Assembly: GCA_025462865.1 (NCBI GenBank)
Contig: JAOAPI010000084.1
Coordinates: 54,039 to 118,038, forward strand
Source: Candidatus Sulfotelmatobacter sp.
GTDB lineage: Bacteria > Acidobacteriota > Terriglobia > Terriglobales > Acidobacteriaceae
Direction of reading: 5' to 3'
Length of the DNA stretch: 64,000 nucleotides
In this document: positions 9,298 to 19,317 of the stretch, one piece after another
How the letters are laid out: each line of letters begins with the position of its first letter
Numbering within the stretch: position 1 is the first letter of the stretch
The notes under the pieces: model-generated
Told to the model about the DNA's origin: nothing
Database searches by the model: none
What the model saw: the letters and a program-made list of their open reading frames with translations, nothing else
Position numbers and translations under genes: made by a program

Positions 9298-11082
9298 CTA
9301 TCCTTGCACTGAAAGCAGGAAAGGCTGCTCGAATGCCTCTGCGATCCAACGCAGAAAGCGCGCGGCGTCGGCGCCGTCAATCAGGCGATGATCGTACGAG
9401 AGCGAGAGCGGCAGTATCAGCCGCGGCTCAAATTTACCGCCAATCCATTCCGGCTCCATACGCGACCGCGAAAGTCCCAAAATCGCAACCTCGGGATGAT
9501 TCACGATTGGCGAAAAGGCTGTGCCTCCGATGCCGCCGAGGTTGGTGATGGTGAAGGTCCCGCCTTCCATATCCGCGAGTGTAATTTTCTTGTCGCGTGC
9601 TTTCTGTGAAAGCTGCGACAGCTCAACCGCAAGCTCGACGATATTTTTCTTATCCACATCGCGGATCACGGGGACCAGCAAGCCACGATCGGTATCGGCC
9701 GCCACTCCGATACTGATGTACTGCTTGTAGATGATTTCCTCTTTCTCCATATCGATGGTGGCGTTGAATTGCGGAAACACTTTGAGTGCCGCGGCGCAAA
9801 CCTTCAAGGCAATCGCAGTCACAGTCATCTTGCCCCCGGCTTGCTCGGCCTTAGGAGCGAATCGCGCGCGCAACTGTTCCAGTTCGGTGATGTCGGCGCG
9901 GTCGTGCTGCGTGACGTGGGGAATGGTGTTCCATGATTCCGCGAGATGTTCTGCCGTCTTGCGGCGAACTCCACGCATCGAAACGCGCTCGATCTTTCCC
10001 CACTTCGCGAAATCAGGAAGCTTGGGAGCGGCGAAATGTCCGGCGCGAGCCGGCACTTGCATGGTCGCAGCAGACAAAGCGGCCTTGGCGTGGGCCTTGA
10101 CGTCATCTTCGCTGATGCGTCCGCCAGGCCCAGTGCCTTTGACTTCATAGATGTCGACGCCGATTTCGCGAGCCAGGCGGCGAGTGTGTGGCGCGGCAGG
10201 CACAGGGCTCCGGTGTTCGGTTCCCGCCACCTTGCCCAGTTGCGCAGGCATAGAGAACGAAGCGGGAGCCGACCGCGGCTGGTCGGGAGGAAGCGCCTGC
10301 TCCTCGGTTTTTCCTTCGGCGCGAATCGCTGCCTGAAATGCAAGTCGCGCCCCATGCTGACCGGAAACGTGTTCAACTGGCTGTCTCTGCGGACGAGCAG
10401 GCTCAGCTACTGATGCTGCTCCGCCCTGAAGAGTAAAAATCACCTGTCCGACTTTAATCTTCTCGCCTTCTTTGACTTTTACCTCATTCACAATGCCGCT
10501 GACGGATGAGGGAACTTCAACCACAGCTTTGTCAGTTTCGAGTTCCATGACCGGCTGTCCCTCGGAGACTTTTGCTCCGGGAGCGATCATCAGACGAACC
10601 AGGTCGCCTTCGGAAATGTTTTCGCCAAGTTCTTGAAGGCGGAATTCGGTGGATGCCGGAGCATCCGTAGATCGGTTCCGTCGCGGCGTTGCCTGAGATT
10701 CCGGTTGAGGGGCGGGAACCTGTTGCGGCTTAGCAGCGGCGGCCGTTGTCCCACTTGAACGTTGCGCGGGCTCAGGTCTGGGGGGAGGCGCAGGTTCTTG
10801 CTGGCGCGCAGCCTCCTTCGCATCCACTGCCGAAGCTCCATTGTTATCCGCGGTGAAAATTACCTGGCCCACTTTAATCTTGTCGCCTTCTTTGACCAGC
10901 ACTTCCTTGATGGTTCCGCTGACCGACGAAGGAACCTCCACCACGGCCTTGTCGGTTTCAAGTTCCATAATGGCCTGGCCTTCGCTGACCGTGGCTCCGG
11001 GCGCAACCATCAAACGCACCAGGTCGCCTTGGTCAATATTCTCGCCGAGTGCAGGAAGTTTGAATTCGATCACTGATTCCAT
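9298..11082 (-). CDS. aceF: Pyruvate dehydrogenase E2, dihydrolipoamide acetyltransferase with two lipoyl domains
   Basis: Two lipoyl domains (MELETDKAVVEVPSSVSG twice), E3-binding domain, catalytic domain ending LSLSYDHRLIDGADAARFLRWIAE. Confidence 0.95.
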   Translation of the reverse strand: MESVIEFKLPALGENIDQGDLVRLMVAPGATVSEGQAIMELETDKAVVEVPSSVSGTIKEVLVKEGDKIKVGQVIFTADNNGASAVDAKEAARQQEPAPPPRPEPAQRSSGTTAAAAKPQQVPAPQPESQATPRRNRSTDAPASTEFRLQELGENISEGDLVRLMIAPGAKVSEGQPVMELETDKAVVEVPSSVSGIVNEVKVKEGEKIKVGQVIFTLQGGAASVAEPARPQRQPVEHVSGQHGARLAFQAAIRAEGKTEEQALPPDQPRSAPASFSMPAQLGKVAGTEHRSPVPAAPHTRRLAREIGVDIYEVKGTGPGGRISEDDVKAHAKAALSAATMQVPARAGHFAAPKLPDFAKWGKIERVSMRGVRRKTAEHLAESWNTIPHVTQHDRADITELEQLRARFAPKAEQAGGKMTVTAIALKVCAAALKVFPQFNATIDMEKEEIIYKQYISIGVAADTDRGLLVPVIRDVDKKNIVELAVELSQLSQKARDKKITLADMEGGTFTITNLGGIGGTAFSPIVNHPEVAILGLSRSRMEPEWIGGKFEPRLILPLSLSYDHRLIDGADAARFLRWIAEAFEQPFLLSVQG

Positions 11083-11110
11083 TCCTTATTGATTCGAACG
11101 CGATTCTTGA

Positions 11111-13789
11111 TTAACTGATGGCCGGATTTGCTTTTTCTGCGTTGATCCCGAGTTCGCCTATCGCCCGCTTTACAACGTCGATGCCAATTTTCTTCTCGCG
11201 TGCCAGCGCTCCCAGGGTGGCCAGCACGATGTGCTTGGCGTCCACCTCAAAGAAGTTGCGCAGCGCCGCGCGGCTTTCGCTACGCCCGAAGCCGTCGGTT
11301 CCGAGAGAAACAAATTGTCCTGGAACCCACTTGGCCAGGGATTCCGGCAACACCTTCATGTAATCTGATGCGGCGATAAAGGGTCCGGGCGCATCTTTCA
11401 AAGTCTGAGTGACGAAGGGCATTTTCGGCGATTCGCCGGGGTGCAGCATGTTCCAGCGTTCGCAGTCGTTGGCATTTCGATACAGCTCCTTGTAGCTGGT
11501 TACGCTCCATACATCGGAGGCCACTCCGTATTTTTCTTTGAGAATGGTCTGCGCCTTCAAAACTTCGTACATGATGGTCCCGCTGCCCAGCAATTGCACG
11601 CGCAGGTTTTGATCGGGCGCGTCTGATGTGTTGAAGCGGTACAGACCCCGCAATATACCTTCCCGGACGTTTCCTTCCTTCGGCATCTCGGGCATTGCGA
11701 GAGGCTCGTTAGTCACCGTGAGGTAATAGAAAATCGATTCCTGATCCACATACATGCGCTTGATGCCATCTTGAATGATGATGGCAATTTCGTATGCGAA
11801 TGCCGGATCGTAGGCGACTAAGTTCGGAACTGGCAAAGCGAGGACATGGCTATGGCCGTCCTGATGCTGCAGTCCTTCGCCGGCCAGGGTGGTTCGCCCG
11901 GCGGTACCGCCGACCAGAAATCCGCGGCATCGCATATCTGCGGCCGCCCAGATCAAATCGCCGATACGCTGAAAGCCGAACATCGAGTAGTAAATAAAGA
12001 ATGGAATGGTGTTGATGCCGTGATTCGCGTAGGCGGTGCCGGCTGCGATGAACGAACACATCGAGCCCGCTTCGGTAATGCCTTCCTCAAGAATCTGCCC
12101 ATTCTTCGCTTCCTTGTAATAAAGGAGCGTGTCCATATCCACGGGCTCGTAGAGCTGCCCGACGCTTGAGTAAATGCCGACCTGTCGAAACAAAGCTTCC
12201 ATGCCGAAGGTGCGAGCTTCGTCAGGAATGATCGGAACGATGAGCTTGCCGAGTTCCGGATCGCGAAGAAGTTTCGCCAGCAAACGGACGAAAACCATGG
12301 TGGTAGAGGCTTCGCGGCCGTCGGTACCTTTGTAGAATTCTTCAAAGTGCGCTTCGGGGACAGCCTTCATCGGTGTGGCCGACACTTTTCGCTGCGGCAT
12401 GTAGCCGCCAAGACGTTCACGGCGCGCCTGCATGTATTTTATTTCGGCGCTGTCGTCGGAAGGACGGTAGAAGGGCGCGTTGTGCAGTTCATCGTCCGGA
12501 ATTGGAATTCCGAAACGTGAGCGGAACAACTCCAGCTCTTCTTCGTTCAGTTTTTTCTGCTGGTGCGTAATGTTCTTGCCTTCGCCAGCCTCGCCCAAGC
12601 CGTAACCCTTGATCGTCTTGGCGAGAATGATTGTCGGAGAGCCCGTGTGATCCACTGCCGCTCGATACGCGGCGTGCACCTTGATAGGATCATGTCCGCC
12701 CAAACGCATGCGGGCGAGTTGCTCATCGGAAAGATGCTCCACCATCTTCAGAAGGCGCGGGTCAGTTCCGAAGAGATTCTGCCGGAAGTAGGCTCCGCTC
12801 TCGACAAAATATTTCTGATACTGTCCGTCGCTGATTTCACCCAGTCGCCTTACCAGGATGCCATCGCGATCATTGCGAATCAGACTGTCCCAATCCGATC
12901 CCCAAATGACCTTGATAACGTTCCATCCTGCGCCGCGGAAGATGGCTTCGAGTTCCTGAATGATTTTTCCGTTGCCGCGCACCGGACCATCGAGACGCTG
13001 CAGGTTGCAATTCACGACGAAAATCAAATTATCGAGATTTTCGCGCGAGGCCAGCGTGATGGACCCCAGCGACTCAGGTTCGTCCATTTCCCCGTCGCCA
13101 AGGAATGCCCAGACCTTGCCGCCGGTTGACTCCTTAAGGCCGCGATTCTCCAGATAACGGATGAATCGCGCGTGATAGATCGCCTGAATTGGGCCGAGGC
13201 CCATGGACACGGTAGGGAACTCCCAGAAATTCGGCATCAGCCACGGATGCGGATAAGAACTTAAACCGCCACCCGGATTCAACTCGCGACGGAAATTTTC
13301 CAGCTTCTCCTTCGGGATGCGGCCCTCGAGATAGGCGCGCGCATAAATTCCCGGTGCTGCATGGCCCTGAAAATAAACGAAGTCTCGGTCGCCGCTCTCA
13401 GTTTTGGCCTGAAAAAAATGGTTAAAAGCAACTTCGTACAGCGTGGCCGCAGAAGCGAAAGTAGAAATATGCCCGCCAATGCCCTCCTGAATTTTATTGG
13501 CGCGCACGACCATGGCCAGCGCGTTCCAGCGCACCAGGCTTTTGATGCGTCGCTCCATCTCCTGACTTCCAGGGAAGGGCGCTTGTTGCGGAGAGGCGAT
13601 CGTGTTTTGGTAAGGGGTGGTCGCCGAGAAAGGAAGATTCACTCCAGCAGCGCGGCGGGCGTGCAGGGCCAGTTGCTGCAGCAATCGTCCGGCGCGAACC
13701 GGCCCTCCCTGCGACAGCACATAGTCCAGCGAGTCGACCCACTCCCTTGTTTCCAATACCTCTTGACCGTCAGTTTCCGTCTGAGCCAC
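11111..13789 (-). CDS. aceE: Pyruvate dehydrogenase E1 component, homodimeric type
   Basis: 892 aa; GDGEMDEPESLGSITLASRENLDNLIFVVNCNLQRLDGPVRGNGKIIQELE thiamine-PP signature; upstream of aceF and lpd. Confidence 0.96.
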   Translation of the reverse strand: MAQTETDGQEVLETREWVDSLDYVLSQGGPVRAGRLLQQLALHARRAAGVNLPFSATTPYQNTIASPQQAPFPGSQEMERRIKSLVRWNALAMVVRANKIQEGIGGHISTFASAATLYEVAFNHFFQAKTESGDRDFVYFQGHAAPGIYARAYLEGRIPKEKLENFRRELNPGGGLSSYPHPWLMPNFWEFPTVSMGLGPIQAIYHARFIRYLENRGLKESTGGKVWAFLGDGEMDEPESLGSITLASRENLDNLIFVVNCNLQRLDGPVRGNGKIIQELEAIFRGAGWNVIKVIWGSDWDSLIRNDRDGILVRRLGEISDGQYQKYFVESGAYFRQNLFGTDPRLLKMVEHLSDEQLARMRLGGHDPIKVHAAYRAAVDHTGSPTIILAKTIKGYGLGEAGEGKNITHQQKKLNEEELELFRSRFGIPIPDDELHNAPFYRPSDDSAEIKYMQARRERLGGYMPQRKVSATPMKAVPEAHFEEFYKGTDGREASTTMVFVRLLAKLLRDPELGKLIVPIIPDEARTFGMEALFRQVGIYSSVGQLYEPVDMDTLLYYKEAKNGQILEEGITEAGSMCSFIAAGTAYANHGINTIPFFIYYSMFGFQRIGDLIWAAADMRCRGFLVGGTAGRTTLAGEGLQHQDGHSHVLALPVPNLVAYDPAFAYEIAIIIQDGIKRMYVDQESIFYYLTVTNEPLAMPEMPKEGNVREGILRGLYRFNTSDAPDQNLRVQLLGSGTIMYEVLKAQTILKEKYGVASDVWSVTSYKELYRNANDCERWNMLHPGESPKMPFVTQTLKDAPGPFIAASDYMKVLPESLAKWVPGQFVSLGTDGFGRSESRAALRNFFEVDAKHIVLATLGALAREKKIGIDVVKRAIGELGINAEKANPAIS

Positions 13790-13949
13790 GTCTGATCTCT
13801 CCGTTCGATTGTGCCGAATACTCCATGATATGCAATTGCGCGAAATTTTGCTGGACGAAGGTCGATGTCCGAACGTTCTACAATGCTTTAGCTAGTGACG
13901 GACGTCGGTGTCGGCTGATCGATTTGGACGCCTTGTCTCAGGAGACCTA

Positions 13950-14483
13950 ATGTTGCGGCTCGCGCTGATTGCGGTAGCGGTAGTGATCGCAGTAATTTTG
14001 ATTCCGCGCTTATTCTCGGGGACCCGAGCTCCAGAGTCGGGCGCCAGCGCGCCCGACTTCACTCTGGCCTCACAGGAAGGTTCTTTCATTAGCTTGAAGG
14101 ACTACCGAGGCAGTTGGGTCGTCCTTTACTTTTATCCGAAAGATCAGACGCCAGGTTGCACGCGGGAAGCTCACAACTTTCAAATGGACCAGACCAAGTA
14201 TGCCGAACGTCACGCAGTTGTCCTGGGAGTGAGCGTGGACAACATCGACTCGCACAAAAAATTCTGCGCGAAAGAAGGACTGAACTTCAAACTGCTCGCC
14301 GATACAGATGGTAAGGTGAGCCGGAGTTATGGTTCGCTCACCAATTTTGGAGTGGTGAAATTTGCCGCTCGTCACACTTTTCTTATCGACCCTAACGGAA
14401 AGATTGCCAAGGCGTATACCAGCGTCGATCCCGCGCGGCATAGCGAAGAAGTGCTGGCGGCTTTGGATCAGATGCGAAAATAG
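13950..14483 (+). CDS. Membrane-anchored Bcp/AhpC-type peroxiredoxin
   Basis: N-term MLRLALIAVAVVIAVILIPRLF anchor; YFYPKDQTPGCTREAHNF active site; ORF track begins at 13908. Confidence 0.85.
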   Translation: MLRLALIAVAVVIAVILIPRLFSGTRAPESGASAPDFTLASQEGSFISLKDYRGSWVVLYFYPKDQTPGCTREAHNFQMDQTKYAERHAVVLGVSVDNIDSHKKFCAKEGLNFKLLADTDGKVSRSYGSLTNFGVVKFAARHTFLIDPNGKIAKAYTSVDPARHSEEVLAALDQMRK

Positions 14484-14512
14484 TTGCGCGTTAGCCAATG
14501 TAAACTAATTAC

Positions 14513-15898
14513 ATGGCAACCGCGGTACGGCAATCGGGGATGGAGGAGCCTCCCCGGCAGCCAGTGGATTACCGCTTCCCGCCCGGCTTTCAGCGGAACC
14601 TGCTTTGGTTTGCGCTACGCAAGTTCCGTCCGGTCAATCCCATTGTTCTCTTCCAGCAGCTCGCCGACACCTACGGAGACATTGCGCACTACAAACTCGG
14701 CCATCGCCACATTGTTTTTCTCAATCATCCTGAATACATCCGCGAAGTGCTGGTGGTTCAGAACGATAATTTCATTAAGGAACGCACCGTACAGCGAACC
14801 AAATTGCTGCTCGGCGAAGGCATGATCACCGCTGAAGGAGCGGCACATCGGGCGCAGCGGCTAGCGGCGCAACCTGCATTTCATCGTCAACGGATTGTTG
14901 AATACGCGGGCATCATGGTCGAAGAGGCTGCCCACATCCGCGATTTGTGGCGTGCTGGAGAGCAGCGAGACATTGCCGCGGACATGATGCACCTGACGCT
15001 CAACGTGGTGGCCCGCACCTTGTTTGCAACCGACTTGCGGCAGGAAGTATACGAACTGGCAGCGGCCATCAATCGCATCATGGGCCTTTACAATTTTCTG
15101 ATCATGCTGCCGGCCGCGGAGTGGCTCGTGCATTTCCGTCCGCCCGGCTTGGCGGCATTCGTGCGGGCGCGGAACAGAATCGATGCTGTCGTCTATCGCA
15201 TGATCGACGCGCATCGCCAGAGCGGCCTCGATCGCGGAAGCCTGCTGGATCTCATGCTCGCGGCTTCCCCCGGCAACGATGAAGAATCGAGCCAGTCTCT
15301 TCGCGATCAGGTAATTACGATTTTTCTCGCGGGGTACGAGACCGTCGCCAATGCGCTCTCATGGACATGGTATTTGCTTTCGCAGAATCCAGATTGCGAA
15401 CTCAAGTTTCACGGCGAAGTTGACAGCGTTCTCGCAGGAAACCCTCCCGCTTTTGAAGATGTTCCCCGCCTGCGCTACACGGAAAACGTGATGGCGGAGT
15501 CGCTTCGACTCTTTCCTCCGGCCTGGGCCATGGGCCGTTATGCCCGCAACGACTTCTCGCTGGGAGATTATTTTCTTCCCGCACGAACCACTGTGCTGAT
15601 CAGCCAGTTCATCACGCACCGGGATCCGCGATATTTCCCCGATCCGCTGCGCTTCGATCCCGAGCGATTTTCTCCGGAAGCCAAAACTCGGCGCGCGAAA
15701 TTTACTTACTTTCCCTTTGGCGCGGGCGCTCGGCAGTGCATCGGAGAATCGTTTGCCTGGATGGAAGGCGTCCTTGTTCTGGCGACGCTGGCGCAGAAAT
15801 GGAAACTTCGATTGGTTCCAGGACACCCGGTCGAGCCCCAGCCGCTGATCACGCTACGCCCGAAGTACGGAATGCGTATGACAATTGAGTCGCGCTAA
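14513..15898 (+). CDS. Cytochrome P450
   Basis: I-helix FLAGYETVANALSW, ESLRLFPPAW, heme motif FPFGAGARQCIGESFAWMEG. Confidence 0.95.
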   Translation: MATAVRQSGMEEPPRQPVDYRFPPGFQRNLLWFALRKFRPVNPIVLFQQLADTYGDIAHYKLGHRHIVFLNHPEYIREVLVVQNDNFIKERTVQRTKLLLGEGMITAEGAAHRAQRLAAQPAFHRQRIVEYAGIMVEEAAHIRDLWRAGEQRDIAADMMHLTLNVVARTLFATDLRQEVYELAAAINRIMGLYNFLIMLPAAEWLVHFRPPGLAAFVRARNRIDAVVYRMIDAHRQSGLDRGSLLDLMLAASPGNDEESSQSLRDQVITIFLAGYETVANALSWTWYLLSQNPDCELKFHGEVDSVLAGNPPAFEDVPRLRYTENVMAESLRLFPPAWAMGRYARNDFSLGDYFLPARTTVLISQFITHRDPRYFPDPLRFDPERFSPEAKTRRAKFTYFPFGAGARQCIGESFAWMEGVLVLATLAQKWKLRLVPGHPVEPQPLITLRPKYGMRMTIESR

Positions 15899-17349
15899 TC
15901 CGGGCTGTAATTTTCACCGCTACCGGGATTGTTACTGCTGAGTGACGCATGTTCTGCTGGGATGACCGCAGACGGTATCTCGACTCGGAATACCGAGCCG
16001 CTTCCCAGTTCGCTCTTCACGGTGATCGTCCCCTTATGTCGTTTGACGATCCACTGCGCAATAGCCAGCCCTAAGCCGGCGCCGCCAAGTTCCCGGCTGC
16101 GCGCCTTGTCGACCCGGTAAAAACGTTCGAAAATCCTGATTTGATCTTCGGGCGCAATGCCCATGCCCGTGTCTTCGACGCTCACTAAAATATTGCCCTG
16201 GTTCTGCTCAGCCGAGAGCGTCACGGTTCCGGGCGCAGGCGTGTACTTGAAAGCATTATCGAGCAGAATATCGATGACGCGGCGCAGGGCGTTCTCATCT
16301 CCCATGACTGGGACGTGCTCAACGTCAAGGTGCTCTTCGAATTTCAAGTTCCGCAGGGATGCAACCTGGGCCCACTTCGAAGTGGATTCCTTCAAAAGCT
16401 TGAGCAGGTCGAGAGGATGAATGTTGAGGACTTCGCTCCCTGAATCCGCGCGAGCCAAGGCCAGGAGCTCCTCGACCAGTTTTGCAGTGCGATCGGCCTC
16501 CAGAAGAATATGCAGCAGAGCTTCGCGGTATTCCTCCTGGTTGCGCGAGCGCCGCAAGGCCAGCTCGGCTTCAGTGTGTATGAGAGAAATGGGAGTTCGC
16601 AATTCGTGCGAAGCGTCCGCTGTGAACTCGGTAATGCGCAGGAAGGCCGACTCGATCCTGCCCAGCATTTCGTTCAGGGTATCGGACAGCCGTTGCAACT
16701 CGTCTCCGGTATGCAACTTCTCGAGGCGGCTGCTGAGATTGTGGCCGGAAATGGTTCGCGCGGTCCGCGCCAGGGCGTCAACCGGAGCCAGGGCTCGCCG
16801 ACTCAGCCAATAGCCGACCGCAGACGCGCCCAACAACAGGAGCGGCGCAAACCATAGCAGGTATCTGAGGAAATCATCGAGCGTTTCCATTTCCTCGTGC
16901 ATGGGGTGGCCGATTTGAACGATATAAACGTGGTCACCCGCGATCATTTTCTTGCTGATGAAACGGAAGCGCCGCTGCGCCAACTTACGATTTTCATAGC
17001 GAGGCTTTCCGCGCTGATCGACCGGAAGCGGCGGGAGGGGGTGTTCTTCAAGAAATCGCGAACGATAAATCAAGTTGCCGGCGGCATCGCTGATTTGCAA
17101 ATAGTCTTCGGAGCTCTCAATCTTGTAGTCCTCGCTGATTTCCGCCTTTAACTGGGCCGTTGAGATATTTTGCCGCGCCTGCAGGAATCGTTCCAGATCC
17201 GCAGCCTGTCCCTGAAGAGCTTGATCAGCGATGTCGTACAAGTTCTGGCGCAGGATGAACCACATGCCCGCGCCAAAAATAAGTTCAGCCAGCAGAAAAA
17301 TCGCCAGGTACCATAGCGTCAAACGCAAGCCGATGGAGAGCCGTTTCAC
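15895..17349 (-). CDS. HAMP-domain sensor histidine kinase
   Basis: ITEFTADASHELRTPISLIHTEAE H-box, N/G boxes; GTG start at 17349 overlaps the response-regulator stop (GTGA). Confidence 0.92.
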   Translation of the reverse strand: MKRLSIGLRLTLWYLAIFLLAELIFGAGMWFILRQNLYDIADQALQGQAADLERFLQARQNISTAQLKAEISEDYKIESSEDYLQISDAAGNLIYRSRFLEEHPLPPLPVDQRGKPRYENRKLAQRRFRFISKKMIAGDHVYIVQIGHPMHEEMETLDDFLRYLLWFAPLLLLGASAVGYWLSRRALAPVDALARTARTISGHNLSSRLEKLHTGDELQRLSDTLNEMLGRIESAFLRITEFTADASHELRTPISLIHTEAELALRRSRNQEEYREALLHILLEADRTAKLVEELLALARADSGSEVLNIHPLDLLKLLKESTSKWAQVASLRNLKFEEHLDVEHVPVMGDENALRRVIDILLDNAFKYTPAPGTVTLSAEQNQGNILVSVEDTGMGIAPEDQIRIFERFYRVDKARSRELGGAGLGLAIAQWIVKRHKGTITVKSELGSGSVFRVEIPSAVIPAEHASLSSNNPGSGENYSPD

Positions 17350-18026
17350 GCCGCAGGCTCCTGGCGAATCATGTAACCAACTCCGCGCACCGTAAGGATC
17401 AGCTTCGTCATGCCGTCGCGATCTACTTTGTGGCGCAGAAGACGGACGAAGGCATCGAGGGTATTTTCCTCGATTTCGCGATCGAAGCCCCAAACCGATT
17501 CGATCAGCGTATTTCGAGGAACCACCTTGCCGGCTCGATACATCAAGCGCTCGAGCAGACTGTATTCGGTGCGAGTCAGGCTGATGGGAACTCCGGCGCG
17601 AGAAACTTCGCGGGATTCCGGATCGAGAACGAGATCACCAACCTGCAGACGATTCTGCGGCCGCGAGGTTGCGCGACGCTGTAGAGCCCGCAGGCGTGCC
17701 AGCAGTTCATTGAAAGTGAATGGTTTTGTCAGATAGTCATCGGCGCCCGCGTCCAGTCCGCGCACTACATCGGGAACGGAATCCTTGGCGGTAAGCATGA
17801 GCACCGGGGTGGCGATTTTTTCCTGGCGAAGCCTCTTGGCGAGCTCAAAGCCGTTCATCTTCGGCAGCATGACGTCGAGCACAACGGCGTCAAATTCGTA
17901 AGCGTGGGCCAGTTCCCAGCCTTCGCCGCCGTCCGAAGCACAGGTCACGTTGTGACCTTCTTCAGTCAGGCCGCGGCGCAGCAGTTCCAGCATTCGAGGT
18001 TCATCTTCGACCACAAGAAGCTTCAC
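17346..18026 (-). CDS. OmpR/PhoB-family response regulator
   Basis: MKLLVVEDEPRMLELLRRGL receiver plus winged-helix DNA-binding C-term; coupled to the kinase. Confidence 0.95.
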   Translation of the reverse strand: MKLLVVEDEPRMLELLRRGLTEEGHNVTCASDGGEGWELAHAYEFDAVVLDVMLPKMNGFELAKRLRQEKIATPVLMLTAKDSVPDVVRGLDAGADDYLTKPFTFNELLARLRALQRRATSRPQNRLQVGDLVLDPESREVSRAGVPISLTRTEYSLLERLMYRAGKVVPRNTLIESVWGFDREIEENTLDAFVRLLRHKVDRDGMTKLILTVRGVGYMIRQEPAA

Positions 18027-18189
18027 AGGGTTGGTTTACCACACTCCGGCCTCAAGACTGTGTGGATTCCACATCCTATTTATTCATCTTGATCTGAAGA
18101 TTGAGTGAAAGGGATCAAGTAGACCTCTGATGTGGGACAGGCGACGGCTGAGTGCTGCGGTATACTTACGCGGATAATCCGATTTCGCT

Positions 18190-19317
18190 GTGGCGCACTT
18201 GACCAAGCCGTGCGAAACAGCTTGTGAAGCAGTTGAGATGCCCATTTCTTCCGACAGGTCCCTGTCACTCACCTCCATAGGACGCTGTGTAGTGTCCTCT
18301 CTATTATTGTTGTGTTTGACCCTACCACTCGTCGCCGCAGCCCAGTCGGCGAGCCAACCTTTGAGTGCTCGGATTCGGGCAGCTCAGAGCGCTCTCGGTG
18401 CGGGCGATTTCTCGCGCGCTGTACTAGAGTTCGAAAAGGCTCGGCAGTTGTCCCCGGAGAATCTAGAGGTCAATCGCGGGCTCGTCCTCAGTTATCTACA
18501 GTTGGGACAGCTCGGTGACGCGCAACGAGTCGCAGAGTTTGCCGTGACGCGATGGCCGCGCGATGTCCAGTTGCAACATTGGCTCGGGCTTGTTTATTTC
18601 AAGCAGGGGCAAGGCGAAAAAGCATTATCGGCGCTAGAGCTTTCTCAGAGTCTGAGCCCAAAGAGTTCAGATATTCACTTCGACATAGCACTGGTACATC
18701 TGTCGCGGGATCAATATACGGCGGCCGCGAATGAACTTGAGAAAGCTATCGATCTTGATCCGAATGCCGCGCTTCCCCATGTGTTGTTGGGGCGCGCCTA
18801 TCAGAATTCCAATCGCACCTTAGAGGCAATTGGTCAATTTCAAACGGCTCTACGTTTGGAACCGAACATCCCCTTGGGCCACTACCATCTTGGCTTTGCC
18901 TATGCCAGTCTGGGCCGTAACCGCGAGGCCATTGCTGAGTACCAGAAAGAGATTGTACGCACTCCAGACAACGCTTTGGTTCTTTATCATCTTGGCCACT
19001 GCGAGCTCGACGCAGGGGCGTGGAAGTCCGCGGCCGCGCACTTGAAGCGCGCACTTGAAGTTGATCCGAAAAATTCAGATGCGTCCTATGATCTGGGTAA
19101 AGCTCTGTTATCGGACGGCCAGTGGGAAGAAGCGGTTCCCGCGTTGCGTAAAGCAGCTGAACTAAAGCCCGACGATCCCAATCCCCACTATCAATTGGCG
19201 CGGGCGCTCGAAAAGGCTGGAAAGAAAGAACAGGCTCAGCAGGAGTTTCAGATTTTTGCCGCGCTGAAGAAAGCGCAACCCGCAACCGGAGGCATGGCGA
19301 CGGGAACGATCCAGTGA
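18190..19317 (+). CDS. Secreted tetratricopeptide repeat protein
   Basis: Signal peptide and multiple TPR units; ATGA overlap with downstream CRTAC1 gene; true start may be internal. Confidence 0.85.
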   Translation: MAHLTKPCETACEAVEMPISSDRSLSLTSIGRCVVSSLLLLCLTLPLVAAAQSASQPLSARIRAAQSALGAGDFSRAVLEFEKARQLSPENLEVNRGLVLSYLQLGQLGDAQRVAEFAVTRWPRDVQLQHWLGLVYFKQGQGEKALSALELSQSLSPKSSDIHFDIALVHLSRDQYTAAANELEKAIDLDPNAALPHVLLGRAYQNSNRTLEAIGQFQTALRLEPNIPLGHYHLGFAYASLGRNREAIAEYQKEIVRTPDNALVLYHLGHCELDAGAWKSAAAHLKRALEVDPKNSDASYDLGKALLSDGQWEEAVPALRKAAELKPDDPNPHYQLARALEKAGKKEQAQQEFQIFAALKKAQPATGGMATGTIQ